Below, in pieces: positions 1-10,235 of a stretch of DNA of 62,000 bases; the stretch's first letter is position 1; each line of letters opens with the position of its first letter. The notes below the pieces were generated by a model. It was not told where the DNA came from, did not search any database, and saw only the letters and a program-made list of their open reading frames with translations. The stretch is from Cristatella mucedo (taxonomy: Eukaryota; Bryozoa; Phylactolaemata; Cristatellidae), in NCBI GenBank assembly GCA_009760855.2, contig WPIO01000073.1, positions 1,672,501-1,734,500 on the forward strand, read 5' to 3'. A program made the position numbers and the translations under genes.

Positions 1-885
1 ACCAGCGTTAGATCTCCGAATGCATCAGACGAAACCAGCATTGCAATTCCGAACGCAGCAGACGATACCAGCGTTTCAACTTCGAATGCATCAGACGAAA
101 CCAGCGTTAAAACTCCGAATGCATCAGATGAAACCAGCATTGCAATTCCTAATGCAGCAGACGATACCATCGTTGCAATTCTGAATGCCGCAGACGATAC
201 CGGTGTTGCGACACTGAATGCAGCAGACAAAGTCAGCATTGCAACTGCTAATGCCGCAGACGAAATCAGCATTGCAACTTCAAATGCTGCAGACAAACCT
301 GGCGTGGCAACTTCAAATGCTGCAGACAAACCTGGCGTGGCAACTCCAAATGCTGCAGACGAACCTGGCGTGGCAACTCCAAATGCTGCAGACGAACCTG
401 GCGTGGCAACTCCAAATGCTGCAGACGAACCTGGCGTGGCAACTCCAAATGCTGCAGACGAACCTGGCGTGGCAACTCCAAATGCTGCAGACGAACCTGG
501 CGTGGCAACTCCAAATGCTGCAGACGAACCTGGCGTGGCAACTCCAAATGCTGCAGACGAACCTGGCGTGGCAACTCCAAATGCTGCAGACGAACCTGGC
601 GTGGCAACTCCAAATGCTGCAGACGAACCTGGCGTGGCAACTCCAAATGCTGCAGACGAACCTGGCGTGGCAACTCCAAATGCTGCAGACAAAACTGGCG
701 TGGCAACTCCAAATGCTGCAGACAAAACTGGCGTGGCAACTCCAAATGCTGCAGACAAAACTGGCGTGGCAACTCCAAATGCTGCAGACAAACCTGGCGT
801 GGCAACTCCAAATGCTGCAGACAAACCTAGCGTGGCAACTCCAATTGCTGCAGACCTAAGCAGTGTAGGCAATCCGAATGCTGCT
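1..885 (+). repeat. 33-bp coding minisatellite in exon 1 of MBD gene A
   Basis: A 33-bp unit encodes 11 residues of the type AADEPGVATPN. About 16-18 near-identical units run from ~282 to ~845. The upstream part (1-281) holds older, degenerate units with T-S-I/V variants. The unit length is a multiple of three and lacks stops in several frames, so long open frames also appear in frame 2 and on the minus strand; those are artefacts. Homogeneity is highest in the middle and drops at both edges, as expected for unequal exchange. Confidence 0.9.
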
Positions 886-3451
886 GAGAAAAGCGGCGCC
901 GGAGCTCCTAATCCTACAGGTGGAACCGGTTCAGAAAATCAAGAGAGCTTCGAATTCCAGGCACTGATTAACGAAATACTATCGCAGTTGCAAAAAGGTG
1001 GGCTAAGATTGCTAACAGCGATTCCACTTTTAGATGATTGTGGTATAACCTCAGGTTCAAAATCGATTCATTATGCATCTGACATTCTATTTATTTATAT
1101 ACAATTACGTTTAACTTCGTCCGGATGATTAATCTTATATATGCATATAATCATGTATATATATATATATATAGATATATATATATATGTGTGTATATAT
1201 AGTAAAAACTAGTAATTTTTTGTGCGTTTCAGATGGAGCACCTACTGTCGATGAAAAGTACCTGCTTCCATTTGCATATGGTAAAATGAGGCTCTCTCCA
1301 GTAAATCTAATCTATTTCAAGATTACTGCACAAAGCTAACTGTGATGCATTCAATTTTAGGATGGCTTAGAAAGTCTACCGTTCGAACCGACGGCAAACG
1401 TATTGACATATACTATCTGCCGCCTAACTCGAAAACTTGGTTGGTAAGTTCTGAGGAGAAAGTACGCATATTTATATCTACTTGTAGTGCAAATATAGGT
1501 ATAAAGAAAGGGGGAGAGAGCAAGAAATATACATAGAAATGGAGAGAAAAAGAGAATGATGAGTAATCTGTTAATTTAGTGTGCATCTATCTGTGCGTAA
1601 TTTTGCAAGATAGCGAGTGTACTTCTCTAAGTTTTAGCATTCAGTAGCCCATAGCATATGATATTAGCATGCGACAGCGTCATGTTATAATTCGTTATAT
1701 AAGTTATATGTGTACGTTATGATCGGCTGCGGTTCCTTCCGTATTTCAGAGGTCCACAGTAGACGTCGTTAGACACCGTGAGTACGATCTCTCTGCTGCA
1801 GCATAAATATTTGTCAGTATGCATGCATGCATGAGCAGGGCCATGCAACGTAGAGAAATTGTTCGTTGCAGTGGCACTAATAGAAGAGCACAGAATTAGT
1901 TTGGATAATTTCTACTTTAAGCAAGGCCAGCTTTTTCCTGATCAGGAATATTACAGGAAATTTGAGATTTCCATCACAGCTAGGCAGGAAAGCGGAAGTA
2001 GTTGCAGCCGAGGTGGCACTGACCAATCTCGGCAAAGAAAACAGGAAAGAATACAATCATCTACATCAAGCCTAGATCGTTCTTCGACAAGCTTAGATCG
2101 ATCTCGGACGAGACCGGCTCGATCTGTATCGAGACCGCCTCAATTTTCGAGGAGTCTGAGTCGATCTGGCACTAGCCCGGATCGATCTGCTGAGATACAA
2201 GAGCAGCAGCCAAATGCAGAGCCTTCTAATGCTGCTGCTGCTACTAGTAAAATATCAAGACTAAGCAACGTCGCCGAGGAGACACCTGCGCTGTGCTCCC
2301 CGGCAGAGGACACCCCTGCAGTTGAGACCAAGCACCGATCTCGGAAAAGCTCTGCTCGATCTGTGTCGAGACCACCTCAATTTTCAAGGAGTTCGGGTCG
2401 ATCTGCCAATAGCCTGGATCAATCTGCTGAGATACAAGAGCAGCAGCCCAACGCAGAGTCTTGTAACGCTGCTGCTGCTAGTGGACTGTCCGGACTAAGC
2501 AACGTCGCCGAGGAGACACCTGCATTGTGCTCCCCGGCAGGGGACACCCCTGCAGATGAGAGCAAGCACCGATCTCGGAAGAGCTCGTCTCGATCTGTGA
2601 TTAGACAGCGTTTAATTGTGAGAAGCTCGGCTAGATCTGCCGATAGCCTAGATCGACCTGCTGAGATACAAGAGCAGCAGCCCAACGCAGAGCCTTGCAA
2701 TGCTGCTGCTGCTAGTGGACTTTCCGGACTAAGCAACGTCGCCAAGGAGATGCCAGCACTGTGCTCCCCGGCAGTGGGCACCCCTGCAGTTGAGAGCAAG
2801 CACCGATCTCGGAAGAGCTCGGCTCGATCTGTGAGTAGACCACGTTCAATAGTGAGAAGCTCGACTCGATCTGCCGATATCCTGGATCAATCTGCTGACA
2901 AACAGGAGCAGCAGCCCAATGCAGAGCCTTCCAACGCTGCTGCTGCTGCTAGTGGACTATCTGAAGTGGGCAACGCCTTTCAGGAGAGACAGCACGGATC
3001 TTTTAAGAGCCCGAACAGATCTATGATTAGACCACGTCGATCTACGAGGGTCCATGGTCGATCAGCCGATAGCATCGATAAATTGGCAGAGAAACGGGAG
3101 GAAAACCCTAATACGAAGCCACCAAGTGCCACTGCTACTGAATTTTCTGGAGTGGAAAAAGCCACCGAGGACGCACTTGCAATATGCACCCCGGCAGTCG
3201 GCACCCCTAAAGAGGAGACACCCGCTCTTTGCACTACTCATGTTATTTTGAACGTAGGTGGCTCCCCTGCAATGTCCAGCTCTGCAGTGGAGGAACCTTC
3301 GACGCAGTCAGAAATTGGAAAGACAAGTAGTAGCACCAGCCAGCGAGAAGCCTCAGACTCCGCCGGGCGCTCTTCTCGTGAGGAGGCAGCAACGGAAGCT
3401 TCGACGACAGCTGGCGACGCCTCAGGTAATGTAATGTATCTCCATCTGTAA
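1..3451 (+). CDS. MBD (methyl-CpG-binding domain) protein gene A, spliced, 5' end outside window
   Basis: Exons read: 1 (or earlier)-997, 1233-1280, 1361-1443, 1750-1777 and 1872-3425. All junctions are GT/AG and the phases (1,1,0,1) keep one frame. Exons 2-5 encode an MBD: GWLRKS, then R-T-D-G-K, IDIYYLPP, and across the exon 3/4 junction KTWL-RS, followed by the DVVRH helix and a C-terminal LDNFYFKQG strand. The family binds methylated CpG in chromatin. The Arg, Asp and RS positions used for DNA contact in MeCP2-type domains are all kept. Exon 1 is an 11-residue repeat tract. Exon 5 is a Ser/Arg-rich region of ~80-residue repeats with many SR and RS pairs. After exon 5 the frame either runs into a stop at 3449-3451 or is spliced at CAG|GTAATG. 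Intron 1 contains a TA microsatellite. The MBD call is strong, the repeat tails have no assigned function, and the start codon lies off the window. Confidence 0.8.
2110..3090 (+). repeat. ~235-bp (about 80-residue) imperfect coding repeats in exon 5 of MBD gene A
   Basis: Five imperfect units begin near 2118, 2357, 2591, 2824 and 3016. Each has a basic SRSV-x-RP(P/R) start, an EQQPNAEP block, an alanine run and an EETPALCSP block. Spacing is ~233-239 bp, except for a shorter last unit. Low-complexity SR-rich composition suggests an intrinsically disordered nuclear segment; this is inference. Confidence 0.8.
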
Positions 3452-3520
3452 CTCCACAAAGCTATACAGTTTGAGCGCCTTTCGGTACGCATTTGGTAGC
3501 CAACACTCCAAGTGACGATT
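3426..3520 (-). mobile_element. LINE-B 3' end (short, 5'-truncated)
   Basis: GTAATGTAATGTATCTCC is the reverse complement of the (ACATT)n 3' tail and terminal sequence shared with copies at 13158, 20103, 39562 and others. It sits exactly where exon 5 of MBD gene A ends. The mirrored copy is at 61293-61387. Confidence 0.7.
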
Positions 3521-3797
3521 CACTTGCAAGCGTCTCTACATGCAATCGTATCGGATTGGATCAGTAGCACTTTTAATGCGAACGAAAAAAGTGTTTTCCT
3601 AGGTGCTGCATCTGCTTTCGCGTAAATGACTGAAAAGGTTTTCTCAAACTTGAGGGTCTGCTTGGATTTTTCGGCTAAAGCTGTCTGTGAGCCAGCCTAT
3701 TCACGAAGTTACTTTCGTTTAGAACCATAGCTGAAACTACAACAGTTAGGTAACGCTCACCATGAATCACTGAATGGCTATTAGTTAGATACGTCAG

Positions 3798-4184
3798 CAA
3801 CGAGCTGCCAGTTTTTTGAAACTTCTTGAATTTGAAACTTACCGAAAACTCGCTTACATTAAGTTGTATTCACTGGCGTTACAAGACGACGATTACTTAG
3901 CTTTGCCGGTTCACGAGGTACTGGCTTTCATCGACTACGCTCGTCTCAAGTTGCCACGTGACGCTTCCCTTACCGTTGCAGGACAACAGGAAGTGCTTCG
4001 GAGAAGACTCACTTGGCCCACGCCGTCAGCTTATCGTGACGTCGGTCCGAAGAAGGACTTTGTTATCCAAGTTGATGGCGAAGACTTTAGCTTCAAACCC
4101 GGTGATTTTAACATCATCAGTGATAACCAAGTCATAATCTTTTTCGAAGTCGGAGACGTCAGGTTTGACAAGATTAAAAAGTAA
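3798..4184 (+). CDS. Orphan 3'-terminal exon, unrecognised protein end
   Basis: An open frame of ~125 codons ends at TAA 4182-4184 and contains no ATG at all, so it is best read as the last exon of a spliced gene. It has balanced composition and an acidic, hydrophobic end (D-F-x-I-Q-V-D-G-E, then IIFFEVGDVRF). AG acceptors in all phases lie within 3795-3811. One after position 3804 is phase-compatible with the donor of MBD gene A exon 5, so this may be the end of that gene. That acceptor has a poor pyrimidine tract. No domain recognised. An identical copy lies in the other arm. Confidence 0.45.
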   Translation, partial: QRAASFLKLLEFETYRKLAYIKLYSLALQDDDYLALPVHEVLAFIDYARLKLPRDASLTVAGQQEVLRRRLTWPTPSAYRDVGPKKDFVIQVDGEDFSFKPGDFNIISDNQVIIFFEVGDVRFDKIKK

Positions 4185-4875
4185 GAATTGTGGATGTTAT
4201 TTGCCTAACATTGTAGTCATCAAGCTTACTCCAACCGTGCTCATTTTCCACAAAAACGCATTTAATGCAAGATTTTTAGTAACGTAATTAGGTCTCAAAC
4301 CTAAATATATTAGGTATTTGTAATCTTTAGTGACATAGCTATCAGAGACATACATTTTTATGAAAAGGTGTAAGGGAGCACAATGATTGTAATTATGGAA
4401 AGTTCATTGAAAAGATACTTGAAAAAGTTATAGCATGCAATCAGAGTCCGAGAGCTTATTCAAAGGAAGTAGACCTACAAAAAAGCTCATTCCGTAGAAT
4501 CTTACAAGACTGCTTCTGACCAAGATCCTAGTGCGTCCTGATCCAACTGGCGGCCAGGTAGAGTCCCACCGCCCGAGCTCTTGATGGGAGGCAAAATTCC
4601 ACTGCCTACTTTTGGCTCTGCCTCTTAGTAGAAATCAGACTGCGGCATATGATGCATAACTGCCAGCTGTACGATTAGATCTACACGACTGAAGCTTATC
4701 CTAAAGTACGCTGGTATCCATGTAATTCGACCATCAGTGAAGTCTTGTTACATACAAACTGGGTCACCTTTCAAGCTCTATCCATATTTTATGCGACAGT
4801 GCTCAATCCTTAAAACGTAATGCCAGTGTTGAAATATTTTGAGCACAAGTATTACGCATGCTATAGTTGCTGTAT
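4185..4875. other. No gene seen
   Basis: AT-rich sequence with no coding frame, RNA gene or recognised repeat. It is duplicated in the right arm. Confidence 0.5.
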
Positions 4876-4879
4876 TATG

Positions 4880-5060
4880 ATAGCTAGCCGTGATCGCCCA
4901 GGAGGGAAGTGACTTTCTCTTCACGACCGATTCACGTCATGAATTCATATCTGCAGTAGGCAATCCTTTATTGCCTGCTGCTGCAAGCGGTAGTTAAATC
5001 CACTAAGGCTTTCCTACCACTTTACAAATGTAGCCGTTGGGTCAGCTAATATTTATCATA
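4880..5060 (+). mobile_element. SINE family 2 (tRNA-derived), degraded head
   Basis: The body TTTATTGCctgctgctGCAAGCGGTAG..., followed by an AGGCT..C block and a GGTCAGCTAATATTTAT end, matches copies at 10069, 38005 (minus) and 48450. The tRNA-like head upstream has lost a clean B box. The mirrored copy is at 59753-59933. Confidence 0.65.
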
Positions 5061-5870
5061 TACTGCAATGTTTTTTTCTTTTATAAATTTCGTATTCCTT
5101 TGCAAGCAGACTAACTGTAGACTTATCATCACTAGTTAAAAACCATTCGGTACACGATCTTGAAATACCTTCGCTGTGTTACCATCAAAATTGTCATTTC
5201 CATCGCAAAAAATTGAATGTTGATTGGATTCTTATAGCCTCATTGTTCACACCTGTCTGACTGTATGAGAATCGGTTACTTGCTTGCCAATCAATGATTT
5301 TAATTTTAGAGCCTTGCAAGGGGACAGTTAATGAAGGAATCCAGCTATCAGAGCAACCGTTAGAAGATTGGAACTCAGTACTCAAGTTTCCTTATATCAT
5401 AATAACAAATTCGTCTGAAGAGGAGTAAACCGACTTAGTGTTGCTATTGACGATCCGTGAATACGATTGCCGTTCACAAGTTTCATGCTGGGTTGGAATA
5501 TTTTCATCAGTGTAAATTAAATGTACTGTCTCAGATCACTTTAATTTGAATCTATCTTATGAACTATTCACACATCTCTAACATGGTATGTGCGATCTTA
5601 ACTGAAGAATCTGTGGAGTGAATATTACAATTCGAATACGTTTCGAGTTTGTAAACCCTTCAAGTTGTGGCACGAATGTGCCAGCTTCAAAGCTCCTGCA
5701 AAAAGGAGCGTGTCCACAAAATTTCAGGACGAAGTAATTCCGGCCAACTGCGATAGCGGCCGCCAAGGACGTGGCGCCCACACAAACAATAACAATGTTA
5801 TAATAGTATCATATAGTGTATGTAATTCGAATGTATGTATCGTATGCAGGCTCCTCTGATAAGCTACTGG
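5061..5870. other. No gene seen
   Basis: A short minus frame (63 codons) at 5194-5385 and others are no better than chance. One of the few arm-to-arm indels falls near 5530. Confidence 0.45.
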
Positions 5871-5875
5871 TGAGC

Positions 5876-6232
5876 TGTTAGAAGCACCACCGAGAGGGGC
5901 CGGTGCACAGCTGGGGTCCGCCTGTGATGTGGTATGGACAGAGGCCAGTAACCAGCTGGTGGCCAGATGGTGGATTCACCATCAGGGTCGGCCAGTGCAC
6001 TGCTGTGATCCGCCTTTGATGTGGCATGGACCAGCTGGTGGCCAGATGGTGGATTCACCATCAGGGTTGGCCGGTGCACAGTTGTGGTCGATGAGTCATC
6101 GGAGTCGACCAGGGGAGGGGAGTCGTGTGAGGGCAGGGGCTGAGGGAAGCCGTGCGCTCTGGGGCTCCGTGTGCTGGGAATAAACTGTCGGTGTTAGGCA
6201 TCGGCTGGCTCTCTACTGTGCAACCAAACTAC
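5876..6232 (+). repeat. GC-rich LTR-like block with internal tandem repeat
   Basis: 5895-6090 holds two-plus copies of an ~85-97-bp unit with a shared core (CCAGCTGGTGGCCAGATGG, then TGGATTCACCATCAGG). The block starts with TG (TGTTAGAAGC), has AATAAA near 6180 and ends ...ACTACA, so it could be a solo LTR. No convincing target duplication was found. The mirror is at 58580-58936. Open frames here follow the repeat and are not proposed as genes. Confidence 0.35.
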
Positions 6233-6239
6233 AGTGTAT

Positions 6240-7270
6240 ACATCATATATTGCTGCAAAGCAAGCACAATTAATGGCTCAGTGGTAGCATGCTCTATAGA
6301 CTACAGGAATAACGTAGTTACAGGTGACATGCACAGCGTCTGCCTGCCAGTCTGGTTAGTGGCAGCATGCACAGTGTCAGCACGCATTAGCACCTAAAAA
6401 AAAGAATTAAAGGGATCTACTATGCTGTAATAAAAAGGTGCGTTTTCATTTTCTTGTTAACGTGGTCAAGTTAAGACAGGTCACGACGCAAATCGGGAAT
6501 GAGCTCCGGGCTTTGGGAGCATGCAAACTATAGGCACGATCTCAAAGGGATTTGAGGCATGTACGAGGTAGTGGTAAACAGTTATATTCCGAAAAGCAGG
6601 TGGTACGATGCTGACCCTGGCAGAAGAGTAGATCTGATAGGTACGCTAGTGGCAAATAATAAAGGGACCAACAAGTGAGCGACAGAACCTTGAAGTCAAT
6701 CCGTTGCTTGACTGGTATACATTACAGGTCGATGACAGCTGGTGTGATGTGGCAACTGCGACGCTCACGACAGACAAGCTTAACTGCACAGTTTTGCACC
6801 AGCTGTAGGCGCCCCATTGCACGGCCAGTAGTCCAGCAAACAGTGAGTTACAGAAGTCAAGACGGGATGTCACAAACGTATGAACCAACTTATAAGTAGT
6901 ATCCCTATCTAAACAATCCCGAATTTTCACAATATTATGCAGCTGAAAGTAATCACACTTGATTGTGGAGCTAATGTGGTCGTCTAACGAAAGGTCAATT
7001 TGGAACTAGACGCATAGATTTAGCACAGATTCAACAGGAAATAGGCTGGCAGAGTCGAGTCTGAGCGTCAATCTTTCCAACTTCTGAAACGCAATTGGTT
7101 TGCCTATAACTAGTAATTTAGTTTGAAAATTTAATTTAAGAATGTTTTGCTGCTATTCATGCGCGGATATCATCAATACATGCAGCAAGGGAGTTGAGTG
7201 GACCCCACGTACTTAGGGGCCGGGAGAGATCAAAGCAAATATATAAGTGGTAAACTGTGTGCTTGCCTTG
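6240..7270 (-). mobile_element. LINE-A (L2/CR1-like) degraded copy, left arm
   Basis: Minus-strand translation retains the post-palm RT region: RDCLDRDTT, VTSRLDFCNSL, then a frame change. The usual non-coding end (TGACACTGTGCATGCTGCCA) is present, but the ATT tail is lost. Multiple frame breaks show it is old. The mirrored copy is at 57545-58573. Confidence 0.75.
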
Positions 7271-7489
7271 CTTTCATTCGATCCTAAATGTCTTTAAATT
7301 GCCTCAAAATCAACGATAATAGAACGGATCTGCTACTTATACAACACGCTAAAAGTATGGCTGTACTGGGAGACTTATATCTTCTAATAGACGATGCTGC
7401 AGTTCAACCATCACCTTGTGCTCGGAATTTACGTGTCAGTTGATCAAAGGATACAGAGAACACTTCTTACGCTGACCAACGACGTCCAC

Positions 7490-7680
7490 TTCGGCTTGTC
7501 TTCTTCATACCCAGCTGAACTGCTGCGGTAGTTTCAGCCTCCTCTAGCCTCAGCTCCAGTGTGGACAATAAAGTTGCCGTTCCATATCGCCGCTTTAACA
7601 TCATTGGACACTGAAGCTTTCGCTCTGCAGGTCCTAGACAGTAGAACTCACTCCCGTAATTCTTAGCCAGATTTCCTAAT
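7490..7680 (+). mobile_element. LINE-B fragment, + orientation
   Basis: The reading direction matches the LINE-B C-terminal coding end (GTGGACAATAAA, GCAGGTCCTAGAC). It lies tail-to-tail against the minus copy at 7683. Mirror at 57132-57322. Confidence 0.6.
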
Positions 7681-7682
7681 GT

Positions 7683-8045
7683 AGTGTAATGTAATTATTC
7701 TCGGTCAGTAAATCTGCACAGCCATAAAACCTGTGTGGGTGTTACGCAGGAGAGTTTTGTATAGCTCATTCACAGGTTAAGCGGCTTTCGGGACGCATTA
7801 GGTAGCCAACAGACTTCATCTCAAGCCACAAAGACAAAGTGGGAAGCATAGCAGAGTCAGGAGAGCAGTTGAGGTAGAGAGTAGCATGGAAGTATCAGCT
7901 CAGGACTGCTGAAAAGGATGACCCATAGTCGGCAGCAGAGAGTAGTAGTCGTTGCGGAAGAATTGTAGAAGCGAGTTCCAAAGTCTAGGACCTGTAGCGT
8001 ATCACCAGTGAGGGTAAGCACATCACTACTGGTTGCACGTCGGAT
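7683..8045 (-). mobile_element. LINE-B 3' fragment
   Basis: It starts with the tail sequence (TGTAATGTAATT) and runs through the conserved TTTTGTATAGCTCATTCACA and GTAGCCAACAGACTTC blocks. 5'-truncated. Mirror at 56767-57129. Confidence 0.7.
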
Positions 8046-9075
8046 GAATTAGTGAGCGTAGAGGGGTGATACAGATATTTGTTTGCGGACAGCATCGATC
8101 TCAAGGGTTTTGTGGGTGTGAGATTCACAAATTACTTTTTTTAAATCGAAGAAGACACGCACTTCAAACAGGATATAACCCGCACACGGTTAGATATTCA
8201 GAACAAAGTGGTAAGAGGAGCTGAAAACATAAAGCCTCTGGAGAATCTTCTACTGATTGTGACTGTTGTTGCGAGTGGGCTCCAAGCTACGAGCCGTAAG
8301 AACACTTTAATAAGCTTACGTCTAAAGTTTGGAACATTAGGAATTATTTTGGTCTATGAAATAGTTGTTTTATGTCAGCCAATCAAAGTGAATGTGTTCT
8401 TAAAAATGGAATCGAAATAGGAATAGGAAAATCCCAAATAATGCGAAACGTATTAGCTTAGTAGAGACATGTTACTGAATGGACTGACCGAAAGCTTTAA
8501 TTAATAAAGGAATTATAAAAAATGGCTTATTTAGTAATTGTTTTAAATGATCTCAGAATGTAAAAGAAAGAAAAGCCTGTACGAGTGGTGCCGGTTTGGG
8601 TCGAGCAGTCATTTAGGGTGTCTGTGAGAATCACGTCACGTATTATTATCAATTTTTAACACACTAAATATGCATTCCAAAGGTATACTGGTAGTTTGGC
8701 CAACGGAGCCATAGTTGGCACGATGGCCACTGTTTTAGGTCTATTAACTACCGGGCTTGAGGCAGAGCACCTTCTGCTGCTCGAAATAATTGGGGAAATA
8801 ATGAAGACGAATAATTTACCCTCCGTCATGCTTCAATCGTGGCTTTACGCTCGAGATACGCAATATAAAAACAAACGGCATGGGCAGCGGCAGCTAAGAA
8901 TGCGTTTAACGCAGTAGCGTAACGACCAGAGGATTGCATGATTTTATTTTACAGTTCTGTCCTCCAAGAGCTGGCGAGCAGGCAGCCCACTTCGGGATGT
9001 GTTTACGTTTGACTACCATGCGGCTTTGACTTTGGCCACGTGCTTACTATACGGCACTGTAAGGCCCTAAATCCG
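8046..9075. other. Unassigned arm sequence; divergence step at ~8630
   Basis: A 70-codon frame at 8208-8420 is identical in both arms but has no recognisable features. Arm identity drops sharply at about 8630: only one difference is seen over 8520-8640, then several per 80 bp inward. Confidence 0.5.
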
Positions 9076-10068
9076 AACTATCCGAACTGCCTCTGCCGAC
9101 GTGTCTCGCAAAGGTACGGCCTCGAGCCATTTCGTGAAGCTGTCCTGCAATACCAGTACTTTTTCACGGTCGCGCGCTCTGACGTGGCTATCTTCAAGAT
9201 GTCTCACAGCTACTATGTCCCACGGCCGTCCTACAGGTATCGGTACAAGCAAGGCGTTAGCGAGCTGTGTCCCCTTTACCGGTTGGCATATCGGACACGA
9301 TCGACAATATCGCACGACGTCTCGGCTCATATTGACCAGGTACGAGAGGCCTCGAAGACGCTCGTGTGTCCGTTCTACGCCTTGGTGACCGCTATCGCCG
9401 TGGTGCCGTCTGATCAGTCCGTCCCGGCGGGCTGGCGGCACGACCAAAGCATATCCATATTCGGCTCCTGGTCGCTCCTGGCGTGCTCGACTTGAACCAG
9501 CCTCCAGTGCCTCTACCTCAGCCTTCAAAAACGGGTCTAGCCGCTGTATCTCTCTGAGGTCGCTCACCTCCTCCTTCGGCCGAACCTCGACAAGATACGC
9601 CGGTAGATCCGCAGTATGGCGGCGCGACAGAGCGTCTGCGTGGGTGCTAAGCTCAGCTCTCCGCTAACACGTGACATGTCGAACTCGAACTCCTGCAAGG
9701 CGACAGCCCAGCGTGACAGAAACCCTGTGCTTTCTGACCATTAAGCCACACTAGCGGATTTTGATCGGTTCTTGCCTCAAATCGTCGGCGCAGGAGGTAA
9801 TGTCTGAATTCCTTCAAGGCGTATGTGAGTGTCAAGCAATCGTTTTGCACGGTGCCATAGTTTCTTTCGCTAGGAGACAATGCGCCCGGCTCTTGAACGC
9901 CAGCACTCGACCTCCTTACTATAGTATTGCATGAAGACCCTGGTCACTGGTGTCGGTCGAGACGACAAGAGGCTCGGCAGTCGTCGGATCGGCGAGCACA
10001 GAGGCGGCGACCAGCGCTCCCTTCAGTTGCTCGAAGTACTGTTGCTGTGTTCGCTTCCAGGTGTACGC
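9076..10068 (-). pseudogene. Ty3/gypsy pol fragment: RNase H and integrase, left arm
   Basis: Read on the minus strand, RNase H sequence with LSPSERNYGT and ARTDQNPLVWL motifs is followed by an integrase zinc-binding region (HHGDSGHQGVERT...CRSCPICQ) and the start of the catalytic core ending at KWLEAVPL. The 3' part of pol and the LTR are missing: integrase runs straight into flank at ~9075. The same element is longer in the right arm (49.2-55.7 kb). Confidence 0.8.
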
Positions 10069-10235
10069 TGCCAGATTCTTTATTGCCAGCTGCAAGCGGT
10101 GGTTAAAGCCACAAAGGCTCTTCTATCGCTATATAAATGGCTGTTGGGTCAACTAATATTTATTATGTATTATTTAATGTCATGTCTGCTGTCAGTTTCA
10201 CATCCCTTTGCAAGCAGGCTAACTGTAGAAATTGG
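10069..10235 (+). mobile_element. SINE family 2 body
   Basis: Begins at GATTCTTTATTGCC, followed by CTGCAAGCGGTGGTTAAA, AAAGGCTCTTCTATCGCT and AACTAATATTTATTAT. The tRNA-like head is absent. It abuts the gypsy RNase H fragment, so it may mark the inner breakpoint of the inverted repeat. Confidence 0.65.

Larger units (their letters stand above)
2813..10068. repeat. Left arm of a long inverted repeat
   Basis: The reverse complement of 2813-8630 matches 56180-62000 nearly base for base (coordinate sums 64812-64814), with a few substitutions and a 1-bp indel near 5530. From ~8630 inward to 10068 the match continues against the right flank and the gypsy element, but with many more differences. 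The right arm runs off the window, so the true outer end is unknown. Confidence 0.9.

Noticed and set aside
218-859. Long open frames in frame 2 and on the minus strand over the minisatellite
   Set aside because: They exist only because the 33-bp unit has no stops in those frames; they join no exons.
1-885. CRISPR-like array of regular 33-bp units
   Set aside because: The units are contiguous with no spacers and form one coding frame in a spliced animal gene.
5876-6232. Complete solo LTR
   Set aside because: TG...CA ends and AATAAA are present, but no matching flanking duplication was found; kept only as a low-confidence repeat.
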